Below are positions 14,813 through 28,801 of a DNA stretch of 64,000 bases, one piece after another. The position numbers and the translations under genes are program-made. The first letter of the stretch is position 1; every line of letters begins with the position of its first letter. Source of the stretch: Saururus chinensis (Eukaryota > Streptophyta > Magnoliopsida > Piperales > Saururaceae); assembly GCA_035235625.1 (NCBI GenBank), contig CP141145.1, forward strand, positions 38,172,668-38,236,667, in the 5' to 3' direction. Below the pieces are notes generated by a model. That model saw only the letters and a list, made by a program, of their open reading frames with translations, was not told the origin of the DNA and did no database searches.

Positions 14813-17665
14813 CTAAGGACCTACAAACTTTATAAATATCTGTTCCATTTGAGGCTGATGCTTCCTAACCTGCAGCCAATACCACACACGACTTTAAACT
14901 TGTATTCTTAAAAAATGGTCAGCTCCATATGCTCAGAGAGAAGTAGCTATGCTCAAAGAGACTTTTTCTACCTTAACACCAGCCATAGATAACAACTTGT
15001 GAGAGGCAATATATGCAGCATCTGAGTTATCTAACCTCTTCTCAACAAAATAAATGACTTCAGAAACTCCCGACTGCAAATATGCAATTTTGTTTCCTAA
15101 GATCAGTGCACCATAGAATTACTATGCCAAAGGAGCAATAAGTACATTACACAGTTGCATGATTTTACGTACACAAAAATGTAGTGCACTATGTGGTAAA
15201 GTGATGAAAATTTTGGATTAGTACTACAGCAGCAGAAAAAATGGTGCTAGAATATTTGGAAAGATGCTAAAAGCACAAATAAAAAATAATTGCAATCGAG
15301 ATAAAATGTAAGATGCTATGAATATCACCTGAATAATGATCTTTGCACATTCATTGCAGGGAAACATTGTCACATACAGCCTCTTCCATGTTTGTCAAAC
15401 AAAAAAGTGTCAATAAGAGGGAAAAAATGCATTCCTGGCATTGACTTAGATAGAGCCTAAAATAGAGATAGGGATAGAATGATATGCAAATATAAACAAA
15501 ACCTCCCAATGCAGGGGTTTACCATTCATTTGAAAATAAGTACTAGAGGTGAGAACTCACAAACTGACTGTACAATATGCAAAAATATATTTGTTTAACA
15601 AACTTGTATTTCCTATGAATGCAAGGAAAACTGTTAGGCAACCTGCAGGAGATGGAAAATACTTGAAGATAACTCTTCCATAACTACAATGGTGAAACCC
15701 ACTGGATTTCACCTAAATTTCTTAGCTCTAATTTTTCCAAGTCTTTTTTTTTCTCTTCAGAAAGTTTATGTCCCCAGCCATCCATGCCCTACTCTCTTTA
15801 ATTGGGGTCATCTCTTTTACTTTGCAGTATAGATAAAAATCATTTGCATTGACCTTTCACTCTATACTATAATAACAAAGAAAATTACTATGGCAGCCAT
15901 ATAGGTACCTAAAACAAGTTTGCAAGGTTGAACCATCTTTCGAAAAATGAAGCTCAACTTTACGAGACTCTCCTCTCTAAGTTTAGATGCCAGTGTGAAA
16001 AAGCACAACAACAGATAAATGAACAGAGGAAGTCTAGTAGTTTCTCATGAAGTTTCAAATGAATGCAACTGACTCTGTCATGAGGCTATGAAAGACTCGG
16101 TTGCTACAAGTATGCAAATAGGTGAAACCCCCAAAGATTTGCAGAAACAAGGACATGAGGAAAAAAGTTACCTGTCCAGCAGCAGATGCATGGTTTGTAT
16201 TCAGGATGGCATTAACTTCGGCATGGCAGACATAACTGGAAAAAAGATAAGTTCCGAAAAGAAAAAGTAGCATATCACCAACATAAATTAGATCTTCAGC
16301 AGCATATTATAAGTTTTATGTAAGAATTCATTACTAGGTTCAGAAAAAAATAAAAAACGTTATGCAGCTTCATGATGGAAATAATCAATCAACTAGAATA
16401 AAGAAAATACAACAAGCAATATGCCCGTCAAAGAAATTGCAGGGAATGCAGACTTACGGGTACTTTGTCTCCAATGGATTCCCCGTTTTAGATTTCTGAA
16501 GTAGAGAGAAGAAAGAAATGTGAGTTACAAACAAACAGCAGAGGAATAAAAGCAGTAACAAAGCTTCCAAACTAACCTTCGCCCAAGGAAGCTTGTCATC
16601 CGAGCAGCCTCTTGGAAATCCATTATAGCCAATGCCTAGTACAAAAGCACAAATCAGAATCGCATGAAGCCAAAAAAATGATGAACAGTTCTACATGATC
16701 GGCACCAAAGTACAATTTTTTGCTTCAGCAGACAACAAAAGGCCAGAATAAAGAGAAAAACTGCAATGGCTAAGTTGGCAGAAGTAAGAGAAAAAAATTA
16801 AGCATCTTTAAAAAAATGAAAACGTATTAGGATAATATTCCAGTAGGGGTAAAACTTTACCAAGTATTATACCATTTTGACTGACCAAGCATGCCCCCAC
16901 CTATAAATACGGAAATATGGAAAGTAAGCGAAACCAACTGAAGTGGACAACATGACAGAGCATATATCAATTAAATTGTACAGTAGACAATTCAATCAAG
17001 CAATGCCACTGCAAACAAACAGCATCGACTCTAGAATGTGATAAATTTTAGCAATCAAAAGAAATACCTGCCTGTTGGGATCCTTAGAACGTTCAGCAGA
17101 CAGAAATGCAATGGCCATGAAGTAATCATCCCATGTCAAATATCTACAAGAAGATGTTACCAGCAAAAACATGATTTTCCGGTGAAGTTCAAAACGACTT
17201 TTTTTTGTCAGAATTAATTGAGAATCTAAACAATCAATTACATACGAAAGTTGCTCTACCAATGGAAGCTGCCTTATTATATTTAATCACCCATGTCAGT
17301 GTATATCAATACACGGCAGCGTTGCCGCGTTGGTACAAATACGTTCGGAAGTGCGACCAGTCAAAGTGATGGAAAGAGATTGGGAGGCCTTGGATTAGCA
17401 AAAGTGTGGCCATGATATCGAATGGAGACTAAAGTCGAAGGAAGAGGAGAATGGTAAGTGTAGATAAGCTGATTCATTACCCTTTCCGTTTAGAGGGGTC
17501 GAAAGGACTCTGTTTTGTGGCTTTCTCACAATCGCCATTGCAGGACAGACTGGAGGTGGAGGCGTTCTTCCGGGAGCTGGGGGAGATGAGTCGAAGAGCG
17601 ACAGCAGAGGCGAATGCGCCGAAGAGGGCCGCTGCGGAGATGAGGCAGATTTCCCTGGAAATCAT
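14813..17665 (-). CDS. Deoxycytidylate (dCMP) deaminase
   Basis: Nine exons in transcription order: 17481-17665, 17068-17143, 16861-16900, 16577-16635, 16458-16495, 16172-16235, 15329-15382, 14972-15073, 14813-14869; 224 residues, similar to the Arabidopsis homologue as I remember it. The enzyme deaminates dCMP to dUMP, feeding dTMP synthesis. Zinc ligands are H137 in CHAEVNAIL and C163/C166 in PCNEC; E139 is the proton-shuttling glutamate. The block [20 protein letters not shown] (63-82) is a signature of the eukaryotic dCMP deaminase family. Residues 1-27 form an Ala/Leu-rich hydrophobic stretch typical of plant members, either a membrane anchor or an organelle signal. The last exon was found by its VRKHQPQM block; reading through the exon 8 donor instead would end the protein 14 codons later. 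Confidence 0.96.
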
Positions 17666-20200
17666 GGGGGGAAGACAGCCGTAGTCGACTAGTAGCGGAA
17701 GACTGGCGCCTGGGGGGGCGCCACCAACTGCAGTAGAACGAAGTGTTTTTTTGGAGAGTGGTAACTGGTAATCTAAATAAAACTGGTTTAATAAAGAGCT
17801 AATAAACCCTTATTAGTGGGACTTGAAACGTGGGACCTACATTGCTATAATTTAAAAAAATAAAAAAATAGAAATTTATTTAAATAATATTTTAAAAAAA
17901 ATTACCAATTTATATCATTTTAAAAAATATTTTCTAAAATAATATTCTTTTTTGTTAGTGTAATTTTTTTACTTTTTTAGTTAATTTTGTCTTTTAGAAA
18001 AAGTTGATTTTATCTTTCTAACAGACGATATCAATTTAACTTTTTAAAATAAGTTCGACCTAACTCAATTTCATCTTTTAAAAGCGATTTCGGCCTTCTA
18101 AAAAATAAAATTACCATTTTTTATCTTCAAGTCAATCTTCTATGTTTTTCTTCTTTATTGTGCTCTACAAATTTGTAGGTTTGCACCTTGTGTTGTCTTC
18201 TTTGTTGTATGGCAGCTGGGTCAGGTAAGATTTTCTTGTTTATCATACAAACTTGTTTGGACTTGTAAGTCCTAATTTAACCATGTGGATAGTACCGATT
18301 AGAAGATTTTCTTATCCGCCTCCTTGAACATATACACTTCAGTGCTTATAAATTTCAACCCATTTGTTCTTTGATTAGAAGATTGTCAATCAAATATCTC
18401 TTAGACTTCAATTATGCTAAGAAGACTACAAAAATAATAATAACATTAGCGCCATGTGGACTTGGGGAATAATTACTTAAATTGTGCACAAGTGGCCAAC
18501 CATATTCTCATTGGTCATCATTGATATGTAGCACAGAAAAATAAAACTTATTGTTTAGGAAAATATTTATATCTTTCCAAATTATTGATCTGCAACACAG
18601 GAAAATAAAACTTAATGTCATCTTTCCAAATCATTGATCTGCAACACAAAAATAAAACTTATTGTTTAAAATGTTTCATCTTTCCAAGTGGGTAAAACTT
18701 ATTGTTTAGGAAAATATTTCATCTTTCCAATTGGTATTATTGTTTAGAAAAATCTTTCCAAATGGGTATAAGTGCGGTGATTTCATCGTTTAAAACAACA
18801 AAATCACCATATCGTTACCTTTCTCCAAATGCATGAGGTTGACGATGGTTACGAGATGTGATGTCCCTATTTTGCATCCATTGAAGGACCCATTGCCACT
18901 TAAAGTTACTAGATTAGCTCCCTCCTCAATAATTCCTTTTCTCACTATAAACCTAGCTTAATATGGTAATGTGTATATGAGATCTGATAAATGAACTGCT
19001 TTCAAGTGTTTCTTAAGCTCATGATAAGTGAGAGCATTAAAAAATGTTTACGTCGTGAAGAGCATGAGTCTTATTGTTACAATAATTGGAAGCGTGTGCC
19101 AGAGACCGGATTGACTTCATGATTTAATTCAAGTTGCTTGTTGACTATAGGCCCTGATATAATCATATCACAAATAGTAAGCATGATAATTTCGTTCTTC
19201 TAAATAATGAAATTTGGTTAAATTTTATAAACCGAATAACAAAATAGGATAAGTGTGGCAGTTTTGTCATTCAGAAATGACGAAATTAGCTTAAGTTAAT
19301 TTCGTCATTTTGAACAATAAAATTGGGTTAAATTAAAATAATTTTATCGTTTAGAATAATAAAATTGACTTAAAATAAATTTCATCCAAATGACAAAATA
19401 AATTTAATTTTTTTTAAAATAACTATATATATGTTAGCTGCCACCTGCGTTACAAAAAAAACCATCACTTTAAAAAATAATTTAATTTAATAAATTTTTT
19501 TTTTATTATTTATATAATTTTTTTTACAAAATAAAAATAATACTAATATAACGTTAAAAAAAAAAACGTCCAAAGCCTTACTTCATCTTCCCATCGCCAC
19601 GATGAGTCAGACCGATGGGAAGATGAAGTACGATTGTGACGTACTTTTTAACGTCACGTAAGCATTTTAAAAAAAATTATCTCCTCCGTTATTCCCGTCA
19701 AGGTGAGGACGACCGGCTTCACAAAGGACGGAGACGGAGACGGAGACGGCCGGCGAGGAGCGATTCGTCCAACTCCGTTCTTTCTCCTCTAGTACGAGTT
19801 TCTCCATATTGCTGATCTCATTTGAGACCCGCATTTTCTCTTCCTGTGTAAAAAAGGGAATGAATTATCAGTTGTACCTGTGTTGGGAAGCAGTACCTCC
19901 GGCTGTTCTTGACATTGTTGCTTTTAGATTTGTTATGCTTCTTTGATAAGTACCTTTTAGAATTGTTTGTGTACCTTTTAATGCAAAGATTGATGTTTTA
20001 TTTTTTAAAATTCGGCAATAAGGGTCACAGATTGACTTTGTACGGTGCTTGGTTGGTTCAGTTGTCCGCGGACCCGTGAAACTGAAGTGACCGAATAACC
20101 AGACGCGAACTGGCCCAGTCACGCCCACAAGCCCCCACTTTTTCCCGATCCCGGTTGCTTTCGTTCGGTTACGTTACTTCCGCAATTAAGCCCGGCATTT
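17666..20200. other. Repeat-rich intergenic region
   Basis: Lies between the divergent dCMP deaminase and EXS genes. A short GGCGCC...GGCGCC inverted repeat sits near 17705-17722 in the deaminase 5' region. From about 17840 to 19420 there are many degenerate words of the type TTTCGTC/GACGAAATT, suggesting a decayed transposon. The hairpin at 19549-19661 is listed separately. No coding signal. Confidence 0.5.
19549..19661. repeat. Foldback element with perfect 18-bp hairpin
   Basis: Arms at 19579-19596 and 19613-19630 (TACTTCATCTTCCCATCG and its exact complement) enclose a 16-nt loop. Pairing continues imperfectly outward through ACGTTAAAAA/TTTTTAACGT blocks. Most likely a MITE or the end of a larger foldback transposon. 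Confidence 0.75.
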
Positions 20201-21305
20201 AAGAATTGGCAAATCCGTCTTCCCCATTCGCTAGGCCCAATCGGTGGCCTCAAAAGTTGAGCTCGCTCTTCTTGCCCGCCCACCTTCATCCGCCCGTGCT
20301 GCTGATCTGACTCGCTGTCCACGAATTTCCTTGTAGATCCGGCAATCCGTCTCTCCGTTTCACGGACCCGGAGGCGGCGGGCGCCTTCCGGAGGTCAGGA
20401 TCTAATCTGGATATTTAGGTGAGTTCCAATGTTTTATACATTTTTTCAGTCGGAGATCTCGTGGTGGCCTTCGTTGATTTGTTTTGATATGTTTCCTGTT
20501 AGTTGATCGTAGTTCATGATTTAATGAAACTGTAAGAATGCAAATGATCGTTACTGTATGGTTTAATGGAAACTGATGTAAAAAGAGGAATGTGTTGAGA
20601 GGCCAAAGTTGTATGTTTTTCCTATGATTCTTCATTGATAATTGTTCTTCCATGCATCGGCATTTGTTGATTCTCATCTTCTATGACTGTTGCCTTATCA
20701 AATCGGGTCTAAGTGAACATGCTCGAGAAGTTTGTCAACGAGCTCAAATGTTGTGGATCTGAGATATAGACGTTACATTATGTACTAAATGTTTGACAGT
20801 ACATGATTTTTGAAACCGCCTAACTTGATTTTTTCGTATGATGGTCTTGCTGTCTTTTCTTGTAAAGCTAAAAGCGTTGGCTGGTGAAGTCTGGATATGA
20901 AAACGTTACTAATAGTCTGAGTTTGTATTGATCGGAATTACAGCTTGTTTATGTAGATATCAAGCTTATGATCAAGGTGATACGGGCACTTTCTTCATGT
21001 AAAAAAGTGTGCCCGATAGCAAATAGCTGCATGTCATTTTTGCTTCTTTCTTTCCTTTTCTCATGTTTTTCATTCCTGTTGGCACATTTTGGACAAAATT
21101 TTAAACCATGGCCTCTTAGTTTTGTTTTTGAATTTAAAATCTCAGTTCACTGTTTTTATTGATTATAACCATCAAGTAATAGACTCTTAAAAAGTGATAA
21201 TAGTTATGTTGCTCGACTTGCGTACATCTTACAATTTCACTTGTAGGTCTCTATTGGTGGTCATGGTTTTGATTGTTGGAAGCCATTGCATGTGTTACTC
21301 TCGTT
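20200..21305 (+). other. 5' UTR and leader intron of the EXS gene
   Basis: A GC-rich leader ends at a good donor, TTTAG|GTGAGT (20418/20419), and a good acceptor, CACTTGTAG, lies at 21246. This predicts an 828-bp leader intron and a second leader segment, 21247-21305, before the start codon. The transcription start is not defined. A short out-of-frame ATG at 21263 in the leader would act as an upstream ORF of about 32 codons overlapping the true start. Confidence 0.6.
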
Positions 21306-24300
21306 ATGTTTGGGTCCCCAGTGACAATCTCTTCCAGCATCCCTCTTCTACGGCGTGCTAGCAGCAAACTCGTTCTATCTGACCCTGGTAGCCAACTTAA
21401 GTTTTTTATATTGTCATCCAGTTCTGTTCAATTTTCTTTTTCACATACTTCTTTTTTACATTTTAGTAGGTTGGGTATAAGGGGCTGAATACTGGGTTAT
21501 TAAGAAGAGTCACTTATGTTGGTCGGATGTAGCTGAAATACAACTGGGGACATTAGAAAGGAATGGGATAAATCTAGTATATTAGGGAGAATTTGGAGTT
21601 GCCCAATACTGCCCAACATGATGGAAAGCTATTTGAGATGTTTTGGGTTCATGCAGAAAGGGCATTGAAGAAGGTGTTGAGAAGGCTTGAATAAAAGTAA
21701 TTGAAGGATAAGTGTGGCTTGAGTTAGGGAGAAGCGGATTGGGGAAGCCACTTATTGAGTATGAAATGAGTTAAAAGAGATAAGAAGGCAGAGAAGAATC
21801 CTTGATGTGACAAAAAAGTGTTTTAAGCAGGGTGCATGGTGGTGATGATGATTGATTCTATAATGTGGCAATTATTTCTTACTTTTTCCAGGTGAAACAA
21901 ACTCTGTTCAAGTACCTCTGCCTTCATTGGAAGGGAATGAGATGAAGGCACTAAATTCGCCAATCCCTGGGGCATCTGTTATGCCATCACCTGTTTTTCT
22001 ATGGAGATTCAAGGTTTGTGTCTTTGATGTGTGATATATTGTATCGTTTGTCTCTGTGCATTTTGCTAGTAGGCATAGTTTTCAAAAGATGTTTTGAAGA
22101 TCACAGATGGTTTAACTTTTACTATCGGGTAAATCAGATGTTTTGGGACAGCTTCCTTGTCTGAAAAGTTTAGATCTATAGATTATGTGAATTTTTAGCT
22201 GATTAATCATTTGATATATGTACTTATTTATTTTTAATGAAAGTAAGTTGTAGAGAATTTATTTGTACTAAGATAGTTTATTGAAAATGACTTTTACAAT
22301 AAGTATTTCTGATAACATTACTTCTGTAGCAGGTAATACTTTCTTTTGATTGTGTATCAAGTAATGCACCTCAGTATTTGTGATCTTATAACTCCGAGGA
22401 ATTATGTGCCTATTTCTTGAAATTGCGGCCAAATTTGAATAGTCTTCAATGACTGAAATTATTAAAATTTGTCAAAAAGGATTTTGTGTGCCAAGTAATC
22501 AAGTTTAAATATTGATGCTGAGTCTTTGGAGCAGTGGATATATTCTTCATATGTGGGTCTTCTAGTATCTGAAAATAGCATCTAGACAGAAAAGTAAGCA
22601 GATGGCAGGGTTTTGTGGCATATATGCATTATAACATTTTCTTGATGTATCCATCAAGGAGCAGTTTCTAAATGGAATCATGATGGCACTTTGAAATGCA
22701 TCTCTTTTCATCTACACTTCTACCTTAGTTTGAAGGTCACTATGGAAAACCAGGCACAACTTACATCCACTCATTTATATTAAATCAGTTTTTTGTTTTT
22801 ATGGTTCATATCTGATGGGTATTGGGCTAGTTACGTATAGCTGGCCAGTTTTTATGCCTCATAAAAATAAAATATAATGCAATTATTGATTTTTTCCTTA
22901 CCTATTCTAAAACATGATTATAAATGTTGCTGTCTATATTAAAGCAGTAAATAGAAATATCGAGTATTATTAGAAGAAGATTAAGGACAAAGAACAAAAA
23001 GGAAATGGTGGAATAGCACCTGTGATCCTCATCTGTTTATTTTAATTGATATTACACCTAATAGTAATAGCTTCTTGTAATGACAGTGAGAAACTTTAAC
23101 AGACATAGGCTTTTATCTCGTTGTGGGTGTCTCTCTCTACTATAGCATGCTGTTCACTTTCTCCCTTCTTTCTTCAGCATTTTACATTTTATAGTAAATT
23201 AGTCCGTTTTGTTATTCACATCCAGAGGTCCTTCCTCTATTTATTATATTCCACCATCTTTTATAAGGATTTCTTCTCTTCATGAGTCATGATGATAATT
23301 CACATATTTGCTGGAACATTTTCAGGTTTTGCTATTTCTCTTATGGGGTCTTTGCTGTTGCAAGGTGTGCATCCTGTTTGCTTTTTTGTTTATAGTTAAT
23401 GATATATTCATAAGCTGCCACCTTATGGATGGATTCATCATTTTAGACTAGCTGGGACTCTGTCATGAGAATGAATGCTGATAAGAGGGACTTATTTCTT
23501 TATGAAGCATTTCTGTATTACAATCCGCTTCTTCTTGTGGTGAGTTTATATATCTGCTCTTGTCTATTAGATTATAGCCTTTATTTTTTTAGGATCACGA
23601 ATTGTTCTTTTAATATTGCTCTGTCTTACCATTCTATTTTTGTGGTTTTCATGTTATAGACTATGATGGTTTGGCTCTGGGGAGTGAATTTGTGGGTTTT
23701 TGCCCAATCATCTGTGAACTATGCAAAAATTTTTGAACTTGACCTAAGTCATCTTACTTATAGAGAAATATGGAAGGTATCAACCCTTGTCCTGACAGCA
23801 TTAATTGGAGGAAATCTTTATTTTTTTTATTTTTTTGTGGATATTGCATTGAGTAAGAATTTGTCATTTATAACCATTTTGTTTGTAATGTCTGACCAGT
23901 GTGCCACTTGGATGACAATTGTTGTTCCAACTAGTATGGCTGCTTACCTCTACCTTTATTCTCATGGAGAAGTAACTCTGGCGGCCTCACAACCAGTGTA
24001 CTATCTGTCTCTTCTCTCAAAAGTAGCTGATGATTTGTGTACATGTTATATTGTAGTACAGTCATTAGTTTAAAATTTGAATAATGCTTTTTGTTTAGAT
24101 GCTTTCTGTTAGTTTCTTTTGACACATTGCACATGCCATTATCTGATATGAGTAAATATATTAAGATGAAGTTTAGTTGCCGAACATATTTAGACATTCG
24201 GAAGATAGTGTATACTTTTTCCAACTTATAAGACTTGGACCTAAAGAGGATGAATTTGTTAGTGGAGTAAGCAGCATAAAAAGCAGTCTCTTTCCGAGTA

Positions 24301-26860
24301 AATATGTAACTCAAAAGTGTTGGGTGTGATATACATACATCACCTTAATATTGTCAAATAAAAGCTGTCTTGCCTAGAAACGAGATAAAGGTATATCAAA
24401 TATATGTGAACTTTTTGGTTTTTGTTCTCTGATTAACCATGATAATCTGCATAGTTTCCTGCCAATCTGTGGTTAGCAACATGGATTCCATATTGCCCTT
24501 TGACTCTTGTTGTTATAAAAGTGATGATAATATATGTAAGAACATAGTGGCAGGTTTTTTACATTGAATGACCTTCCTGATGGTAGCTTTAAGGAAGGAA
24601 CAATGATATTGTCTGAAGATTAATACTGGGAAAAAAGGACCTATGTCTTTTTTATTTTAGCATACATAATTTTTTTTAACATTCAATAGGTATTTCATAT
24701 TGATACTCGATTTTGATGATATTAGTTATAGTAGACAAATCTATAAATGCATTAATCTTGTGTTTAGGGACACATTTTTTAACTATGTAAAAGTTCAGTA
24801 TTGTATATTTTGTAAATGTTAATTTGAAAGGGTTTATATGTGGATTATTTGCAGGTGATTCTTTACGCTGCTGTTTTGATGGTTCTTATATTTCCTTTTG
24901 ACATTTTTTACCTATCTTCACGTTATTTCCTCCTAAGGACAATGTGGAGGATATTGCTTCCATTACAGGCAGGTCATATTATCCATTGTTGAGTGGAAGT
25001 TGATTTGCTAAGAAAGTTGTTTGTAGCTGTCTTTTTAGCTTTTTGTTAGATTTACTTCAATGGAAGTGTTTTTTTAACTATTTTTTTACTAGTTGTAGCT
25101 GTGTTAATAGTTTTTGCTGGGATAATAAATTTGTCTCATGATCATTGCAGGCAATAACATTTGCAGATTTTTTCTTAGCAGATATATTTACTTCCATGGC
25201 AAAGGTATGAGTTCTGCTACAGGCAAGCATCAGCAAAGTTTTTGTAAATTAACAAATTATGATGTAATAATTAGCATAGTTATTGTAAATTAACAAATTA
25301 TGGTGTACTAGAAAGAAAGATATGTTATGTGTCTGTTAAATTACAGTTTTACTTGATTGAAAATGTAAAATGCTATTGACACTGTATAAAAAGAAAAATG
25401 CTTGGTGATGGAAGTATCATGAAAAGGGCAGACGATTTTACTCCATGCATGTGGACTATCAGTTGGTTAAATGAGGGTGCTATCATGATGATGTTTGTAT
25501 CAATGCGTATTAATTAGGAAAAAAATTATAATTTTTCTTCCTGAATGAATAAAGTAAAATACAGTAAATGGTGGTCATAATTTAGAAAATACTGACACTT
25601 TTCTCATGAGTTGATTAGGATGGGTAAAGTTGTTGATAGCAATATGCCGAGCTGTATTTATTTTTTACTCATATTTTATATGAGCAGGTTTTCTCAGACT
25701 TGGAGCGTTCTGTATGTAGAATGGTTCACCGGCAGGTTAGTTTGGGACATTGAACTTACTTTGCACGAAAATACATATGTAAAAGCTGTCTTTATATTTG
25801 CCTGCAATTTGTTGTCAGGGAAAAACAAGTTCACAAACATATATTATTATATGTGGAATTAAATGTCCTTATTCTGGTTAAGACCTTGACAATGTAGGTT
25901 GCGACAATTGCATGGTTTGAAGCGGATTCTGTATGTGGCAGCCATTCTGTAGCAATTCCTTTAGTACTTGTTATGCCTTATGTATTTCGTCTCTTCCAAT
26001 GCCTTCGGCAATACAAGGATACCAATGAGAAAACATCCCTTTGGAATGGTAATTTCCTTTCACTGTGGTTGATTGTAGTTGTTATGCAATTTGTTGCTTC
26101 ATCCGTTCAGCTGGTATACGCTTTGGTAAAACATTTTGTTTTATGAGTTATTAGTCATCTATCAGATCATAATGACTTTTTTTTTGGTGCTATGCAGCTT
26201 TAAAATATTCAACAGCTGTTCCAGTTATTTTTCTTTCAGCTCTTAAATATCATGTCCTCCCTGATAGTTGGACAAATTTTTACCGTCCTTTATGGCTTCT
26301 TTCAAGTGTTTTAAATTCATTATACTCATTTTACTGGGATGTGACTCGTGATTGGGACTTGAGGTATTAATACTTTGTGGTTTTTCTTTGTTAGTTATGT
26401 CTACAAGATATCTATTCTAATTTATTTAATTTCATATGGCAGTGTGTTCTCTCGAATTTTCAAGTTCAAAAATCCACATCTATGTTCAAATCTGTTATAT
26501 GGGCGTCAATGGGTAAGTTATACTTATTCTAGGATTGCATTTTTGTTCTTCTGTTAATATGTTTGTTGATTTGGGGACAAAATGCATGTACATGATTATT
26601 AGGTGTATTATTGGGCAATTGGGAGCAACTTGATCCTGCGGTGCACGTGGACCTACAAGCTGTCAGCCCATCTCCGTCATAATTATTTGACCGTTTTCGC
26701 TATTGCTGCTTTGGAAATGCTTCGTCGATTTCAGTGGGTCTTTTTCCGAGTCGAAAATGAATGGAACAAGATGACCTTTAAGCCGAGCTTACAGATCTCC
26801 ATGAGTGATATCCCTGGTGACGAGGAAAGACTGCTCGGCGCTACTAATCATAATGTATAA
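21306..26860 (+). CDS. EXS-domain (ERD1/XPR1/SYG1) membrane protein
   Basis: Thirteen coding exons: 21306-21387, 21892-22013, 23326-23364, 23447-23539, 23660-23776, 23900-23995, 24855-24968, 25151-25204, 25688-25735, 25898-26048, 26198-26363, 26443-26512, 26603-26860; 469 residues. It lacks the N-terminal SPX phosphate-sensor domain of PHO1 and matches the short plant EXS-only proteins, close to yeast Erd1 in layout. The first 55 residues look cytosolic, then come several hydrophobic helices (VFLWRFKVLLFLLWGL at 63-78, LLLVTMMVWLWGVNLWVF, ILYAAVLMVLIFPF). The EXS core includes DVTRDWDLS (353-361), RCTWTYKLSAHLR and RRFQWVFFRVENEWN near the C-terminus. Family role: phosphate export or Golgi phosphate recycling and retention; the substrate here is unproven. 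Every junction is GT-AG except intron 7, which is GC-AG. Confidence 0.95.
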
Positions 26861-28801
26861 ACTACAAAACCGGTATACTGCCATTATTATATTTCCATTT
26901 GTCAGAATAGGTTCAGTTTTGCGTTGAGAAATATAGGGAAAAGGGGAAAGGGAAAAGGTTTTTCTATCTGTCAAAATGATACGAATTTTTGTTTTTTTTT
27001 TGTAAGAGAAGAAAGAGTTGTAAAACCACAGAGCGAAGAAAAATTATCAAGTTAGTTTGACATTTTCTGCTGATTTTTCAAATACATATCTTCTGATGAA
27101 AGTCATATGCCAAATGATGCTGGGACAATTTGCGCAAGGGCTTTGAGAACTTGCTCATTCAAGTTTCCGTGAAAAAAGCTCCCCATCTGATGGCTGTACG
27201 TTTGAGATTGCAAAATCTTTGACTTATATTCATAAGACCAACGGATGTCTCCGGCTTTAGTTGTTTCTGCCTAAGCCAATGATAGAGGAGTTTTTTAAAG
27301 TTCAGGGGGATGCGAAGTGGTGTGAGTAGCCAAAGCATAGAATGATATGATTCGTGCCTTGTTCTGTGTTATGCTGTCGTTGGGAGATTTTGGCAAATGG
27401 AAGCCAATGCGCATCTTTTTTATTACGTATAGTCTATGAGTACGGGCGCATTATACATTGGAAACTTTGCAAATCGATCGAGTACCGTCTTTAAGAAAGT
27501 ATGCCGCATGCGTGCCCGTACCTGGTCTCCGCGGCAGGTTACTCCGAAGTCAGGAGCTTAGCGGAACAGCTCTTTTCCATCAAACGAATAAACAAAAAAA
27601 TTGCCACCATAGCATGAAAATGTAAATGCAAATTATCCACTTCGCAACCAGTCTCTGCCTACAAGCCATTATCAATGGAAAGTTTGGAAGAGAGATGGCA
27701 GCATTCCACTTATATACAGCAGTGTCAGGTGTCTACGTTACCACTGCTTGCCTCTGACTTTGACTCAGCCAGACGCGGCATTGAGTGTAGAAAACGTACT
27801 CACAGCTTAAGCTCTAAGTAGATATTTCCCTGTTTTCATCAAACAAAAGACTGCCAAAAATATGTTGCACCCGACTTGCTTTTCATATTAAATACGTCCA
27901 ATTTTAAAAGAATTTGTCCCATATTAATAACACTATTTGGCTCAAATAAAAAACTTTTTAAAAGTTAATTTTTATTCTAAGATCCTGATAAAAAATAAGG
28001 CAAAATGTACTTGCACCTCTTAATGTTTGGCAAAATAATATTTATACTTTCCTGTGTTTAAAAAATTGTATATATACTGCTTGCCGTTAATATATTGTTC
28101 AGAGGATATCCTATACACTTAACTGCCAAGGGGGTTGTAGGGAGATGCTATCGATGAGGAACATAAAGGATGCACCCCCTCTTACACCCATTCCCCATCA
28201 CACTCCTATTGGTAGTAATCCTTTTAATGATTAAGTAAATAAGAGTGTTTTTGCCCATTTAAAAAAAATATTAAAGGTTTATTAACAACAAGGGGTATAT
28301 ATATTATTTAAAACATTAAAGAGTGTAAGTATTATTTTGGCAAAAATTAGAAGGTTCAAATATAATTTATTTATTTTTCCAAATGAAGATGTTAACATGG
28401 GAGGGAGAATATAGCACGATGTTTGCGAGGCTTCCATGAGTTCAAAGTTTAAACTCATCCATATTAGACGGCAACGTGGTACTGGTATTAACGCTAATAA
28501 CTTCCCCAAGCCAGGCGAGTACATCCACTGATCCACACCCCATATCAAAGAGAAGTTCCTAAGCATGTTTAACTCTTCATCCCAATTATTAGCATAAAAC
28601 GTATTAGCATCCGCGATGAAAATCCATACTTGTCGTCTATCATCGTATTCAATTAATAATTAAAACTATATAAGAAGGAAGAGTACACGAAATTAGCAAG
28701 TAACAACAAATTAATAGAGTGAAAAAATACGTAGTTATGGTAAGAAGAGAGGAGAGTATGTCTGATTAAGCTACTCTCCAAGTCTCCCCATCTATTCACA
28801 T
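26861..28801. other. Intergenic region, no gene recognised
   Basis: Starts with the probable 3' UTR of the EXS gene (to about 27100). A minus-strand frame at 28282-28566 is open upstream for some codons but resembles no family I know. The rest is AT-rich and featureless to me. Confidence 0.5.

Noticed and set aside
14933-14971. Read-through ending of the dCMP deaminase after exon 8
   Set aside because: A downstream exon with the family C-terminus (VRKHQPQM) joins in frame with proper splice sites.
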